Assembly: GCA_900766745.1 (NCBI GenBank)
Contig: CAAFWR010000112.1
Location: 1-7,188, forward strand
Length of the DNA stretch: 7,188 nt
Source: Methanobacteriaceae archaeon
Lineage (GTDB): Archaea; Methanobacteriota; Methanobacteria; Methanobacteriales; Methanobacteriaceae
Direction: 5' to 3'
Both the position numbers and the translations under genes were made by a program. The notes beneath the pieces were generated by a model. That model was not told the origin of the DNA and made no database searches. It was given only the letters and a program-made list of their open reading frames with translations. This document shows, one piece after another, positions 1 through 5,897 of this stretch. The first letter of the stretch is position 1. Each line of letters opens with the position of its first letter.

Positions 1-19
1 CACGACGCTCTTCCGATCT
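1..19 (+). other. Illumina adapter remnant at left end
   Basis: The first 19 bases, CACGACGCTCTTCCGATCT, are identical to the 3' end of the Illumina universal (read 1) adapter. The match stops exactly where methanogen-like coding sequence (nikR) begins. This is not genomic DNA, and it explains why nikR is cut at this point. Confidence 0.97.
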
Positions 20-208
20 ATGATCATAGATTATTGTTATGATACCTATCCTATTTCCTTCCATTTCATTCATCCATTGATATCTAACAATATAATCTTG
101 TAAAGCATCCCTTATTCCTTTTGAACGAGACTGATAACCTCTATCTTTTAAAACTTCATCAAAATCACTTAATAATTTTTTAGGTAATGACATACTTATT
201 CTCATCAT
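20..208 (-). CDS. nikR: Nickel-responsive transcriptional regulator NikR, 3' end missing
   Basis: NikR is a homotetrameric nickel sensor: a ribbon-helix-helix DNA-binding domain followed by a C-terminal ACT-like nickel-binding domain, regulating nickel uptake and related genes. The visible 63 residues begin MMRISMSLPKKLLSDFDEV. They show the basic beta strand and two helices of a ribbon-helix-helix domain (about residues 3-45, with the conserved RGYQSRSKGIRDAL segment at 23-36), then the first ACT strand (GIITIIYDH, 55-63). The nickel-ligand histidines and cysteine of the family lie in the missing part. The first of two adjacent ATGs is preferred because AAAGGT (215-220) sits 6 nt upstream. 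Truncation is caused by the adapter junction, not by mutation. The gene is divergent from the alpha/beta hydrolase. Methanogens need nickel for F430, [NiFe] hydrogenases and CO dehydrogenase, so a nickel regulator fits. Family assignment is by sequence recognition. Confidence 0.9.
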
Positions 209-238
209 AGAAAAACCTTTTAAATATTATTAGATTAA

Positions 239-263
239 TATAGTATTATTATTATTTACTATA
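239..263. promoter_or_regulatory. Candidate NikR operator (7-N11-7 dyad) between nikR and hydrolase
   Basis: TATAGTA (239-245) and TACTATA (257-263) form a perfect inverted repeat with an 11-nt spacer, extendable by one pair at 238/264. It lies between the divergent nikR and hydrolase starts and overlaps the TATA box at 260-268. Some described NikR sites share the 7-N11-7 geometry, and NikR genes are often self-regulated. Short dyads are common in DNA this AT-rich, so function is inferred. Confidence 0.35.
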
Positions 264-268
264 TAAAA
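260..268 (+). promoter_or_regulatory. TATA box of the alpha/beta hydrolase gene
   Basis: TATATAAAA at 260-268 would place transcription start near 290, giving a leader of about 30 nt before the ATG at 321. The leader contains GCGGATA (310-316), a weak SD at best. The element is nearly symmetric (TTTTATATA on the other strand), so it might also serve nikR, where it would give a leader of about 30 nt containing the AAAGGT SD. Confidence 0.5.
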
Positions 269-320
269 GTTATGACAAAATAGGAAATTATTAATACTAA
301 ATGAAGTTGCGGATAATAAA

Positions 321-1106
321 ATGACATTTATAGAAGTTAACGATAACAGAATAAACTTTAAAATTGAAGGACATGGATTTCCTGTTGTTCTAATTCATGG
401 GTTTTCTGATGATCTTTATTTCTGGGAATATATAGCTGAAAACCTTAAAAAATACTTTACAGTAATAAGAATGGATTTGAGAGGTCATGGAAAAACTCCA
501 ATCGGGGATAAGCCAATTGATAACAGGCTTCTTGCACATGACATAACCGAACTTCTTAAAAAATTATATATTGAGAAGTGTCACGTAATTGGATTTTCAT
601 TAGGAGGAAGCATTGCACTTGAAATTGGATTAAAAAATCCAAAACTTGTAAAATCCCTAGTTTTATTATCTACTTTCGCATCAGCAAATGAACATATTGT
701 TGCTAAATTTAAGGAATTAAATAAAGCCCTTAAAAAATCTTATGAAACATTTTTTGATGTGATTATTCCCTATGTTCTACCTGAAGACATTATTGAAGAA
801 AATATTGATAAACTTAATAGAACTAAAGAAATAAAAGCAGAACATGCAAATACTGAGGATTTGAGAAGAGTTCTTTATGGTGCAGTACAATACGATGAGT
901 TAAATAACATTAAAAGAATTAATTGCAAAACACTCATAATAGCTGCAAAGGAAGACCCTATCGTTCCTTATGAAAACTCAGTGAAAATATCTGAAAAAAT
1001 AAATAATAGTACACTTGTTCTAGAGGACTATGTAAAACATGATATCCTAATAAATGAAAATAGGGAACATGTTTTAAATGAAATTCTAGAATTTCTAAGA
1101 AATTAA
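321..1106 (+). CDS. Alpha/beta-hydrolase fold protein
   Basis: This is a 261-residue cytoplasmic alpha/beta hydrolase of the single-domain type (esterase, enol-lactonase or BioH-like). Order of elements: HGF oxyanion motif at 26-28, the conserved MDLRGHGKT segment at 51-59, nucleophile elbow GFSLGG at 91-96 with Ser93, a variable helical lid at about 120-190, the acid Asp212 in AAKEDPIVP, and the catalytic His240 in KHD. The Ser-Asp-His triad is complete and the length is normal for the family. No signal peptide or membrane segment is visible. The substrate cannot be read from sequence, because close relatives include esterases, lactonases and C-C bond hydrolases. It appears monocistronic, divergent from nikR. 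Its last 12 bp overlap the 3' end of the convergent winged-helix gene. The ATG at 321 has only a weak SD, but the protein start fits the family. Confidence 0.88.
   Translation: MTFIEVNDNRINFKIEGHGFPVVLIHGFSDDLYFWEYIAENLKKYFTVIRMDLRGHGKTPIGDKPIDNRLLAHDITELLKKLYIEKCHVIGFSLGGSIALEIGLKNPKLVKSLVLLSTFASANEHIVAKFKELNKALKKSYETFFDVIIPYVLPEDIIEENIDKLNRTKEIKAEHANTEDLRRVLYGAVQYDELNNIKRINCKTLIIAAKEDPIVPYENSVKISEKINNSTLVLEDYVKHDILINENREHVLNEILEFLRN
1080..1095. repeat. 16-bp perfect palindrome at convergent gene ends
   Basis: GAAATTCTAGAATTTC reads identically on both strands. It lies inside the last codons of the hydrolase and immediately after the stop codon of the convergent minus-strand gene, which ends at 1095. 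It could form a short hairpin in either transcript, but it is AT-rich and could be a coding coincidence. Confidence 0.4.
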
Positions 1107-1562
1107 AATATAATATTCCCCATCATCTTTTTTAATGGGTTTTAGAAGACCTTTATTCTGCAAGGATAATAAAATATGGAACATTTTGAAGTTAGATAAC
1201 CTTAAATCACCATACAAAAGGTTTCCTTCCAATATATATTTAGAAACAGCGTTGTTTTCATCAACTAACTCTTTTATAAGATTGTAAGACTCTTTTTCCT
1301 TAATATTCAATTCTATCTTTTCAACATCTTTTTTGGAATTGACTGCATTAACTTCTTTTTCGATGTTAGATAGCTTAATCATATTGTCATTGAACTCTAT
1401 CAAATCCTTATCAGCTAATGAATTAAGAATCTGAACAAGATCATATTCAAAAAAACCAGTTTCCTCTTTTATAACGCTTAATGGAATACCTTCAGGAAAC
1501 TCCAAATGGTATATTTTTATTTGATCTAAAACAACCTCTTCTTTTTTTGTAATAGTAATCAT
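1095..1562 (-). CDS. Unrecognised protein with two predicted winged-helix domains
   Basis: I do not recognise this 155-residue protein at family level. Its pattern suggests two winged helix-turn-helix units joined by a charged linker. Unit one (about 5-66) has a helix, then IPLSVIKEETGFFEYDLVQI and LADKDLIEF, ending in a likely wing. Unit two (about 90-155) contains LLSLQNKGLLKPIKKDDGEY, a recognition helix-wing pattern. The linker (about 68-90) is Lys/Glu-rich. There is no membrane segment and no cysteine. A start at a TTG (1571) would add three residues. The ATG at 1562 is preferred, though neither has a convincing SD. The gene is divergent from the DUF2115 pair (82 bp between starts), a usual layout for a local regulator, but DNA binding and any link to DUF2115 are inference. 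The 3' end overlaps the hydrolase gene by 12 bp. Confidence 0.65.
   Translation of the reverse strand: MITITKKEEVVLDQIKIYHLEFPEGIPLSVIKEETGFFEYDLVQILNSLADKDLIEFNDNMIKLSNIEKEVNAVNSKKDVEKIELNIKEKESYNLIKELVDENNAVSKYILEGNLLYGDLRLSNFKMFHILLSLQNKGLLKPIKKDDGEYYILIS
1119..1139 (+). terminator. Weak candidate terminator after the hydrolase gene
   Basis: CCCAT (1119-1123) can pair with ATGGG (1135-1139), with a T6 run (1128-1133) in the loop and TTTT just after. It starts 12 bp past the hydrolase stop and lies within the antisense gene's coding region. The oligo-T run is the more relevant signal for archaeal RNA polymerase. Support is modest. Confidence 0.3.
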
Positions 1563-1614
1563 GAAAATCAAGTTATAATTTTAAAATTTATTATTTTTAA
1601 AATTTTTGAATATA

Positions 1615-1622
1615 TTTATATA
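1615..1622 (+). promoter_or_regulatory. TATA box of the DUF2115 gene pair
   Basis: TTTATATA at 1615-1622 matches the archaeal box A consensus. Its centre is about 25 nt upstream of the ATG at 1644, so transcription should begin at or within a few bases of that start codon. No SD lies between them. This predicts a leaderless or nearly leaderless mRNA. Confidence 0.6.
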
Positions 1623-1643
1623 TTGATTTATAGAGTATTATTT

Positions 1644-2192
1644 ATGAAAGATGAGTGTATTTTCCAAGATTTAAATAAAATAAACCAAAAAGAAGTTATT
1701 TCTAAAAAAGAATTGCTGGATATTTTGAAAGCATATGGAAGGACAATATCCCCTCAGGATTTAATGATAGCTACTACATTATTACGTGAAGATGGAAAAT
1801 ATGTTCAGGCAAACTATCGCGATAAGTTTTTAGAGACCTACGTAAAATACTTCATTTTAAGAATAAGGGAAATATTAAATAGGAATGATGTGAAGGGCAA
1901 TATTAATAGAGAAATATTTAGGGAAAGTTTAGATAACCTGGAAAAACAGTTTCATAAAGAAAGAGAAGATAGCAAAAAGAACTCCAGATTTCCACTAATA
2001 TACACACTAGCTTCACTGTACTCAACATTCATAAATGAAGAACCAATACACCCAGAAGGCAGCGAATTCCCCGGAAGCCAAAAGGTATACAAAGAAAACG
2101 GAACATATTACTGCCCAGTTAAAGATGCTCAAAAAGACAATCCTAATGCTGTTTGTAGTTTTTGTCTAGCAGAACAGACCCCAGATATATAA
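1644..2192 (+). CDS. DUF2115 (UPF0305) family protein, copy 1
   Basis: This 182-residue protein belongs to DUF2115/UPF0305, a family of unknown function found in methanogens. The N-terminal two thirds is mostly helical and charged. The C-terminal third holds the family signature: PLIYTLASLYSTFI, then EEPIHPEGSEFPGSQKVYKE, GTYYCPVK and a C-X13-C-X2-C pattern (Cys157, Cys171, Cys174) that, with His136, could bind a metal (my inference). The start is set at ATG 1644: a TTG at 1623 would add seven residues, but the neighbouring paralogue begins MKDEDIFKDLNK, matching MKDECIFQDLNK here, and the TATA box overlaps the would-be extension. It is followed 11 nt later by its paralogue and is likely cotranscribed with it. 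There is no signal peptide or membrane helix. Confidence 0.88.
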   Translation: MKDECIFQDLNKINQKEVISKKELLDILKAYGRTISPQDLMIATTLLREDGKYVQANYRDKFLETYVKYFILRIREILNRNDVKGNINREIFRESLDNLEKQFHKEREDSKKNSRFPLIYTLASLYSTFINEEPIHPEGSEFPGSQKVYKENGTYYCPVKDAQKDNPNAVCSFCLAEQTPDI

Positions 2193-2203
2193 AAAGGTAA
2201 ATT

Positions 2204-2752
2204 ATGAAGGACGAAGATATTTTCAAGGATTTGAATAAGCTAGGTAAACAAGATATTATCTATAAAAGTGATTTACTTGCTATTTTAAAAAAATATGGGA
2301 GAACCGTATCACCATTTGATTTAATGCAGGCTACTAATTTATTACAGGAAGATGGAAAATACATTCAAGATAGCTATCGTGATAAATTCTTGAAAACATA
2401 TTTAAGATACTTCATCATAAGACTGAAAGATATCCTAAATAATGATGATGATGTAGATGGGACGGTGAATAAAGAGCTTTTCGATAAAAGTTTAGATAAA
2501 CTAGAAAATCAGTTTCATAAAGAAAGTAGAGAAACAAAAAAGAACTCAAAGTTTCCGCTAATCTACACACTTACTTCACTGTACTCAACTTTCATAATGG
2601 AAGAGCCGATACACCCTGAAGGAAGCGAATTTCCAGGAAGCCAAAAGGTATACAAAGAAAAGGGAACATACTACTGCCCTGTTAAAAAGAATCAGATGAA
2701 AAATCCAAATGCCCTTTGCAAATTCTGCTTAGCAAAGCAAATGCCTAAATAG
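2204..2752 (+). CDS. DUF2115 (UPF0305) family protein, copy 2 (tandem paralogue)
   Basis: A 182-residue tandem paralogue of the upstream gene, identical in length. My hand alignment gives about two-thirds identity with a single one-residue indel near residue 82. Conservation is uneven: the last 70 residues, including a block of 20 identical residues from EEPIHPEG through KVYKE, are much better kept than the N-terminal half. The possible metal ligands are retained (Cys158, Cys172, Cys175 in C-X13-C-X2-C, and His137). AGGT at 2195-2198, 5 nt before the ATG, is a usable SD, in contrast to the leaderless-looking first copy. The stop lies just before a T7/A8 element shared with the convergent glutamate synthase operon. 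Molecular function is unknown for the family. Confidence 0.88.
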   Translation: MKDEDIFKDLNKLGKQDIIYKSDLLAILKKYGRTVSPFDLMQATNLLQEDGKYIQDSYRDKFLKTYLRYFIIRLKDILNNDDDVDGTVNKELFDKSLDKLENQFHKESRETKKNSKFPLIYTLTSLYSTFIMEEPIHPEGSEFPGSQKVYKEKGTYYCPVKKNQMKNPNALCKFCLAKQMPK

Positions 2753-2756
2753 CTAA

Positions 2757-2771
2757 TTTTTTTAAAAAAAA
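2757..2771. terminator. Bidirectional oligo-T terminator between convergent operons
   Basis: T7 (2757-2763) directly followed by A8 (2764-2771) gives an oligo-T run on each strand. It is 5 bp past the DUF2115 copy 2 stop and 14 bp past the glutamate synthase domain 2 stop. Archaeal RNA polymerase terminates at oligo-T stretches, so one element can end both convergent transcripts. Confidence 0.65.
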
Positions 2772-2784
2772 GAAGATGGAAATC

Positions 2785-4272
2785 CTATTGGAAATTTCCA
2801 GCCATAGGAACACCAGTTAAAGTTGCGGCTTCCATAGTTAAAGATCTTAAATTCTGTTTTTCAAGTTTAGTAATGTGGGTGTTACCAGCTTGTTGAACCA
2901 GCATACAAGCCTCATCAGTCATTGCATTAATATAATTAGCTACATTTTTACCCATTTCTTTATAATCGACCCTGTGTCTTAAAGATAAGTCCTGAGTAGC
3001 TATTCCTTTTCTACAAGCCCCAGTATAACACATTTGACAAACTCTACAACCAATAGATATTAAAGCAGCTGTTGCAATATATGCTGCATCAGCACCGAGA
3101 GCTAAAGCTTTAGCTAAATCTGCACCTGTTCTGATACCTCCAGCAGCTACTAAACTAACTTCATCTCTTAAGTTAACTTCTTTTAATGCTTCGTCTGCTT
3201 CTACGATAGCTGCAAGTGTTGGTGTACCTGCATGTTCCATAATTACATCAGGTCCTGCTCCTGTTCCTCCTTGCATACCGTCAACAACAATAATGTCTGC
3301 TCCACCTTTAGCTGCAATCTTTACATCACTAGCTACTTTACCTGCAGCAAATTTAACGATGATTGGAACTTTCCAGTCAGTGATTTCCCTTAATTGAGAT
3401 ATTTTCATACTTAAATCTTCAGGACCTACAATATCCATGTGCCTTGCTGGTGAAAGTGCATCAGATCCTTCAGGAATTCTTCTGATTTGAGCAACTTCAG
3501 CTGTTACTTTTTCACCAAGTAAGTGACCCCCCATACCGGATTTTGCTCCTTGTCCTATTTTAATTTCAACTGCATCTCCTTTTTTTAGATAATCTGCTGA
3601 AACACCAAATCTTCCTGAGGCATACTGAGCAATAAGTTTATCTGCAAGATCACGTTCTTCTGGAAGCATTCCTCCTTCACCAGTATTGGTTACTGTTCCT
3701 GCAAGTGATGATCCCATAGCTAATGCCATTTTTGCCTCTTTACTTAATGCACCAAAAGACATTGCACCAATCATGATAGGAGTGTCAAGTTTTAGTGGAT
3801 TTTCAGCAAAACGATCTCCTAAAACAACGTCTGTTCCACAAGGTTCCCTGTATTTGTCAAGTGGTGGTCTTGATACCTGTGCCGGCACTACTACCAAATC
3901 GTCAAAGTCTGGAAGTTTTCTAAGTGCACCTGTACTTCTAATCTTATATGATGCTGTTTGTGATTTTCTGATAATTTCAACAACATCTGGAAATGCCCAT
4001 GATTGTCTTGCATCTTGCGGGATTGCATTTACTTCAATAGCTCTGTTTGGGCACATTTCAAGACAGATTCTACAACCTACACAGTTTTCTTGATTTAAAG
4101 GATATGGTTCACCTTGAATAATTTCATAAACTCCATGAGGACAGTTATTGTAACATGAAAAACATTTACCGCAGATTTTTTCATCCCTATCATCACATAA
4201 GTACCAGCAGCATCCTGGTCTATCGAAATTTTTTTTACATAAATCTGGATTTCTTTCTACTCTATATGACAT
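2785..4272 (-). CDS. gltB: Archaeal glutamate synthase, domain 2 (ferredoxin + FMN catalytic) subunit
   Basis: This is the catalytic subunit of an archaeal-type glutamate synthase: ammonia from the glutaminase subunit reacts with 2-oxoglutarate on an FMN-containing TIM barrel to give glutamate. Of its 495 residues, 34-45 and 64-75 are two CxxCxxCxxxCP motifs for two [4Fe-4S] clusters. The FMN barrel fills about 110-480, with IMIGAMSFGALS (167-178), VDGMQGGTGAGP (330-341) and the phosphate-binding AAGGIRTGADLAKAL (376-390). Cys409, Cys415 and Cys420 match the spacing of the [3Fe-4S] cysteines in bacterial GltB. Extra cysteines (12, 21, 22, 26, 412) are noted. The built-in ferredoxin domain points to electron delivery from ferredoxin or a separate reductase; no GltD-type small subunit is in the window. 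ATG 4272 has GAGGG (4279-4283) upstream. It is the last gene of the pdxT-glt operon. N-methylglutamate synthase uses a similar split layout, but the archaeal ferredoxin form favours glutamate synthase. Confidence 0.93.
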   Translation of the reverse strand: MSYRVERNPDLCKKNFDRPGCCWYLCDDRDEKICGKCFSCYNNCPHGVYEIIQGEPYPLNQENCVGCRICLEMCPNRAIEVNAIPQDARQSWAFPDVVEIIRKSQTASYKIRSTGALRKLPDFDDLVVVPAQVSRPPLDKYREPCGTDVVLGDRFAENPLKLDTPIMIGAMSFGALSKEAKMALAMGSSLAGTVTNTGEGGMLPEERDLADKLIAQYASGRFGVSADYLKKGDAVEIKIGQGAKSGMGGHLLGEKVTAEVAQIRRIPEGSDALSPARHMDIVGPEDLSMKISQLREITDWKVPIIVKFAAGKVASDVKIAAKGGADIIVVDGMQGGTGAGPDVIMEHAGTPTLAAIVEADEALKEVNLRDEVSLVAAGGIRTGADLAKALALGADAAYIATAALISIGCRVCQMCYTGACRKGIATQDLSLRHRVDYKEMGKNVANYINAMTDEACMLVQQAGNTHITKLEKQNLRSLTMEAATLTGVPMAGNFQ

Positions 4273-4289
4273 AAATAACCCTCATAAAT

Positions 4290-4970
4290 TTAATGTCCAT
4301 AAAATGGCCTTGGACTTTCAGGCACTACCTTTTTAAATTCATCTAACTCTTTATAACTTAAATTGAAACCATATTTAGCTAAGTCTTTTTTAAGTATCTC
4401 TTTATCTTCTTCAGTCGGTTTGACAATTTTTGCATTGTAACCTAAACTGCTTATATTGCCTTTAACATAGATTTCTCCACGAATAATTGATTCTGCCAAA
4501 TCTTCACCAACATCACCAAGAATAATCATGCGGCCACCCATCATGAAAATACCTGTCATGAACCCGGAATTTCCTCCAATGATTATGGTTCCGTTTTTCA
4601 TGATTTCTCCTGTTCTTGAACCTACTGATTTATGTACAACAACAGTTCCGCCATAAATTCCCTGACCTGCTCCGTCTCCAGCACTTCCTTCGACGATAAC
4701 TTCACCATCAGTTAGATTATCTCCTACAAACCATCCTGCATTACCATTTATCTTGATGGAACTTCCGTCACACATGGTTCCTGCAAAATATCCTACAGAT
4801 CCATCAATTTCAATATCAGTCTTGTCTACAACACCTGCTACTAAATAGTGCATCGCATTAGGATTTTTAATTAAGATTTTAGAACCTTTTTTTGCATACT
4901 CTTTTACTTTTGAGTTGATTTCACGAGGTGTTAAGGTTGTTGCATCTAATTCTATTGTTTCCCCACTCAT
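4290..4970 (-). CDS. Glutamate synthase domain 3 (GXGXG) subunit
   Basis: This stand-alone domain 3 of glutamate synthase has 226 residues. About residues 57-177 form the repeated G-X-X-G-X-X-X-G pattern of a right-handed beta helix (for example GSVGYFAG, GNAGWFVG, GSAGDGAG, GNSGFMTG). In bacterial GltB this domain is structural and helps position the glutaminase and synthase domains around the ammonia tunnel. A related helix occurs in formylmethanofuran dehydrogenase subunit C, but the flanking domain 1 and 2 genes settle the role here. Start choice: GTG 4979, ATG 4976 and ATG 4970 are in frame. The sequence reads TAGGTGATGAATATG, where TAG ends domain 1 and GGTGAT is an ideal SD for the ATG at 4970, so I use 4970. 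The longer forms would add up to three residues. Domain 2 follows after 17 nt. Confidence 0.92.
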   Translation of the reverse strand: MSGETIELDATTLTPREINSKVKEYAKKGSKILIKNPNAMHYLVAGVVDKTDIEIDGSVGYFAGTMCDGSSIKINGNAGWFVGDNLTDGEVIVEGSAGDGAGQGIYGGTVVVHKSVGSRTGEIMKNGTIIIGGNSGFMTGIFMMGGRMIILGDVGEDLAESIIRGEIYVKGNISSLGYNAKIVKPTEEDKEILKKDLAKYGFNLSYKELDEFKKVVPESPRPFYGH

Positions 4971-4973
4971 ATT

Positions 4974-4980
4974 CATCACC
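4974..4980 (-). promoter_or_regulatory. SD site overlapping a stop codon (domain 1 to domain 3 coupling)
   Basis: GGTGATG (4980 down to 4974) complements the archaeal 16S 3' end. Its first G is the last base of the domain 1 TAG stop. With 4 nt between GGTGAT and the ATG at 4970, terminating ribosomes would be placed directly at the domain 3 start. This decides the start among three candidates. Confidence 0.6.
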
Positions 4981-5897
4981 TAAATTTCATATACCATAAC
5001 TTCTCCTGGGGAGATCTGTTCAATATTGTGAGTATCTACAACCTGACTTAATGAAATTTCTTCAGAAGCTATTGCAAATACGTCATCAGTTTCTGCCATT
5101 ACTCCTGGACGTAATCCTAATTTATCTTTAGCTATACCAATTCCCTGCGGAGTTCCAATAATGTATGAAAATGGTCCGTCCATATCTTCAACTGACTGTT
5201 CTAATGCTTCTTCTAAAGAATAACCAGTAGCTAATTTATCTGCGATGTAGTGAACAAGACATTCTGTATCATTGAAAGTTTCGAATACATGGCCTTTTCT
5301 TTCTAATGGGTCTCTAACTTTCCAGTAATTGGTAATTTGACCATTGTGAACTACTGAAATATCACGAATAATGTATGTTTGAAATGGATGTGCGTGGTAT
5401 CTGTCTACACCACTTTCTGTTGAAAATCTTGTATGGCCTATTGCATGTGTTCCTTTTACGTTACGAACATTATACCTTTCTGCAATATCTAAAACGTTCC
5501 CTACATCTTTAATCATTTCAAATGCTTGACTTCCATTAAGAACTATTACATCATTAATTGTATCTACTTGACTTATTAATGGTTTTAGTTGTGAAAAATC
5601 ATCCAATTCTATTTTACATTTGTAGATAAATGAATCTCCAACAGACGGCAAGACTTCATCAGTCTGTATGGGAGTAATCATGTTAACAGCGTCTTTAACT
5701 GTTTCAAGTAATCTTTCTTGTTCTTTTACTTGAATTTTTAAAATATATTCATTATCTTTAAGTCCTGTTCCACCATATATTGCATAACCTGCTGAGTCTG
5801 GACCTCTGTGCTGAAGTTCATGAAGCATGTTTGTCATGTCATTTCCAGCATTATGCAATTTTTTGTCTTTATAAACAATTCCAGCTATTCCACACAA
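4980..5897 (-). CDS. Glutamate synthase domain 1: class II glutamine amidotransferase subunit
   Basis: This 305-residue Ntn-type glutaminase releases ammonia from glutamine for the synthase subunit. Catalytic Cys2 is in MCGIAGI, and becomes N-terminal after Met removal. Other class II elements are HRGPDSAGYA (30-39), GHTRFST with Arg157 (154-160), the oxyanion motif HNGQITN (184-190), and FNDTECL with Asp210 (208-214). Residues about 45-145 form a long insertion rich in Lys/Glu and hydrophobic positions between the RGPDS and TRFST motifs. A purF-like LGLRPG is present, but no phosphoribosyltransferase domain follows, which excludes PurF. The start codon is TTG at 5897, fixed by the need for Cys2 and by a perfect AGGAGG SD 7 nt upstream. 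The gene overlaps pdxT by 13 bp and is followed directly by the domain 3 gene, in the order glutaminase, GXGXG, FMN domain. Confidence 0.92.
   Translation of the reverse strand: MCGIAGIVYKDKKLHNAGNDMTNMLHELQHRGPDSAGYAIYGGTGLKDNEYILKIQVKEQERLLETVKDAVNMITPIQTDEVLPSVGDSFIYKCKIELDDFSQLKPLISQVDTINDVIVLNGSQAFEMIKDVGNVLDIAERYNVRNVKGTHAIGHTRFSTESGVDRYHAHPFQTYIIRDISVVHNGQITNYWKVRDPLERKGHVFETFNDTECLVHYIADKLATGYSLEEALEQSVEDMDGPFSYIIGTPQGIGIAKDKLGLRPGVMAETDDVFAIASEEISLSQVVDTHNIEQISPGEVMVYEI

Noticed and set aside
20..208. nikR as a pseudogene or natural truncation
   Set aside because: The frame is intact up to the exact adapter junction, so the missing C-terminus is a sequencing boundary.
1623..1643. 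A TTG start adding seven residues to DUF2115 copy 1
   Set aside because: The paralogue aligns from the ATG at 1644, and the added codons fall at the TATA box and predicted transcription start.
2184..2195. TATATAAAAA at the end of DUF2115 copy 1 as a promoter for copy 2
   Set aside because: The predicted transcription start would fall about 10 nt after the copy 2 ATG, so it could not produce the full protein. Cotranscription is simpler.
3686..4093. A 135-codon open frame on the plus strand
   Set aside because: It lies wholly antisense to the glutamate synthase domain 2 gene, whose frame is conserved and motif-rich. The translation has no recognisable motif and there is no promoter or SD.
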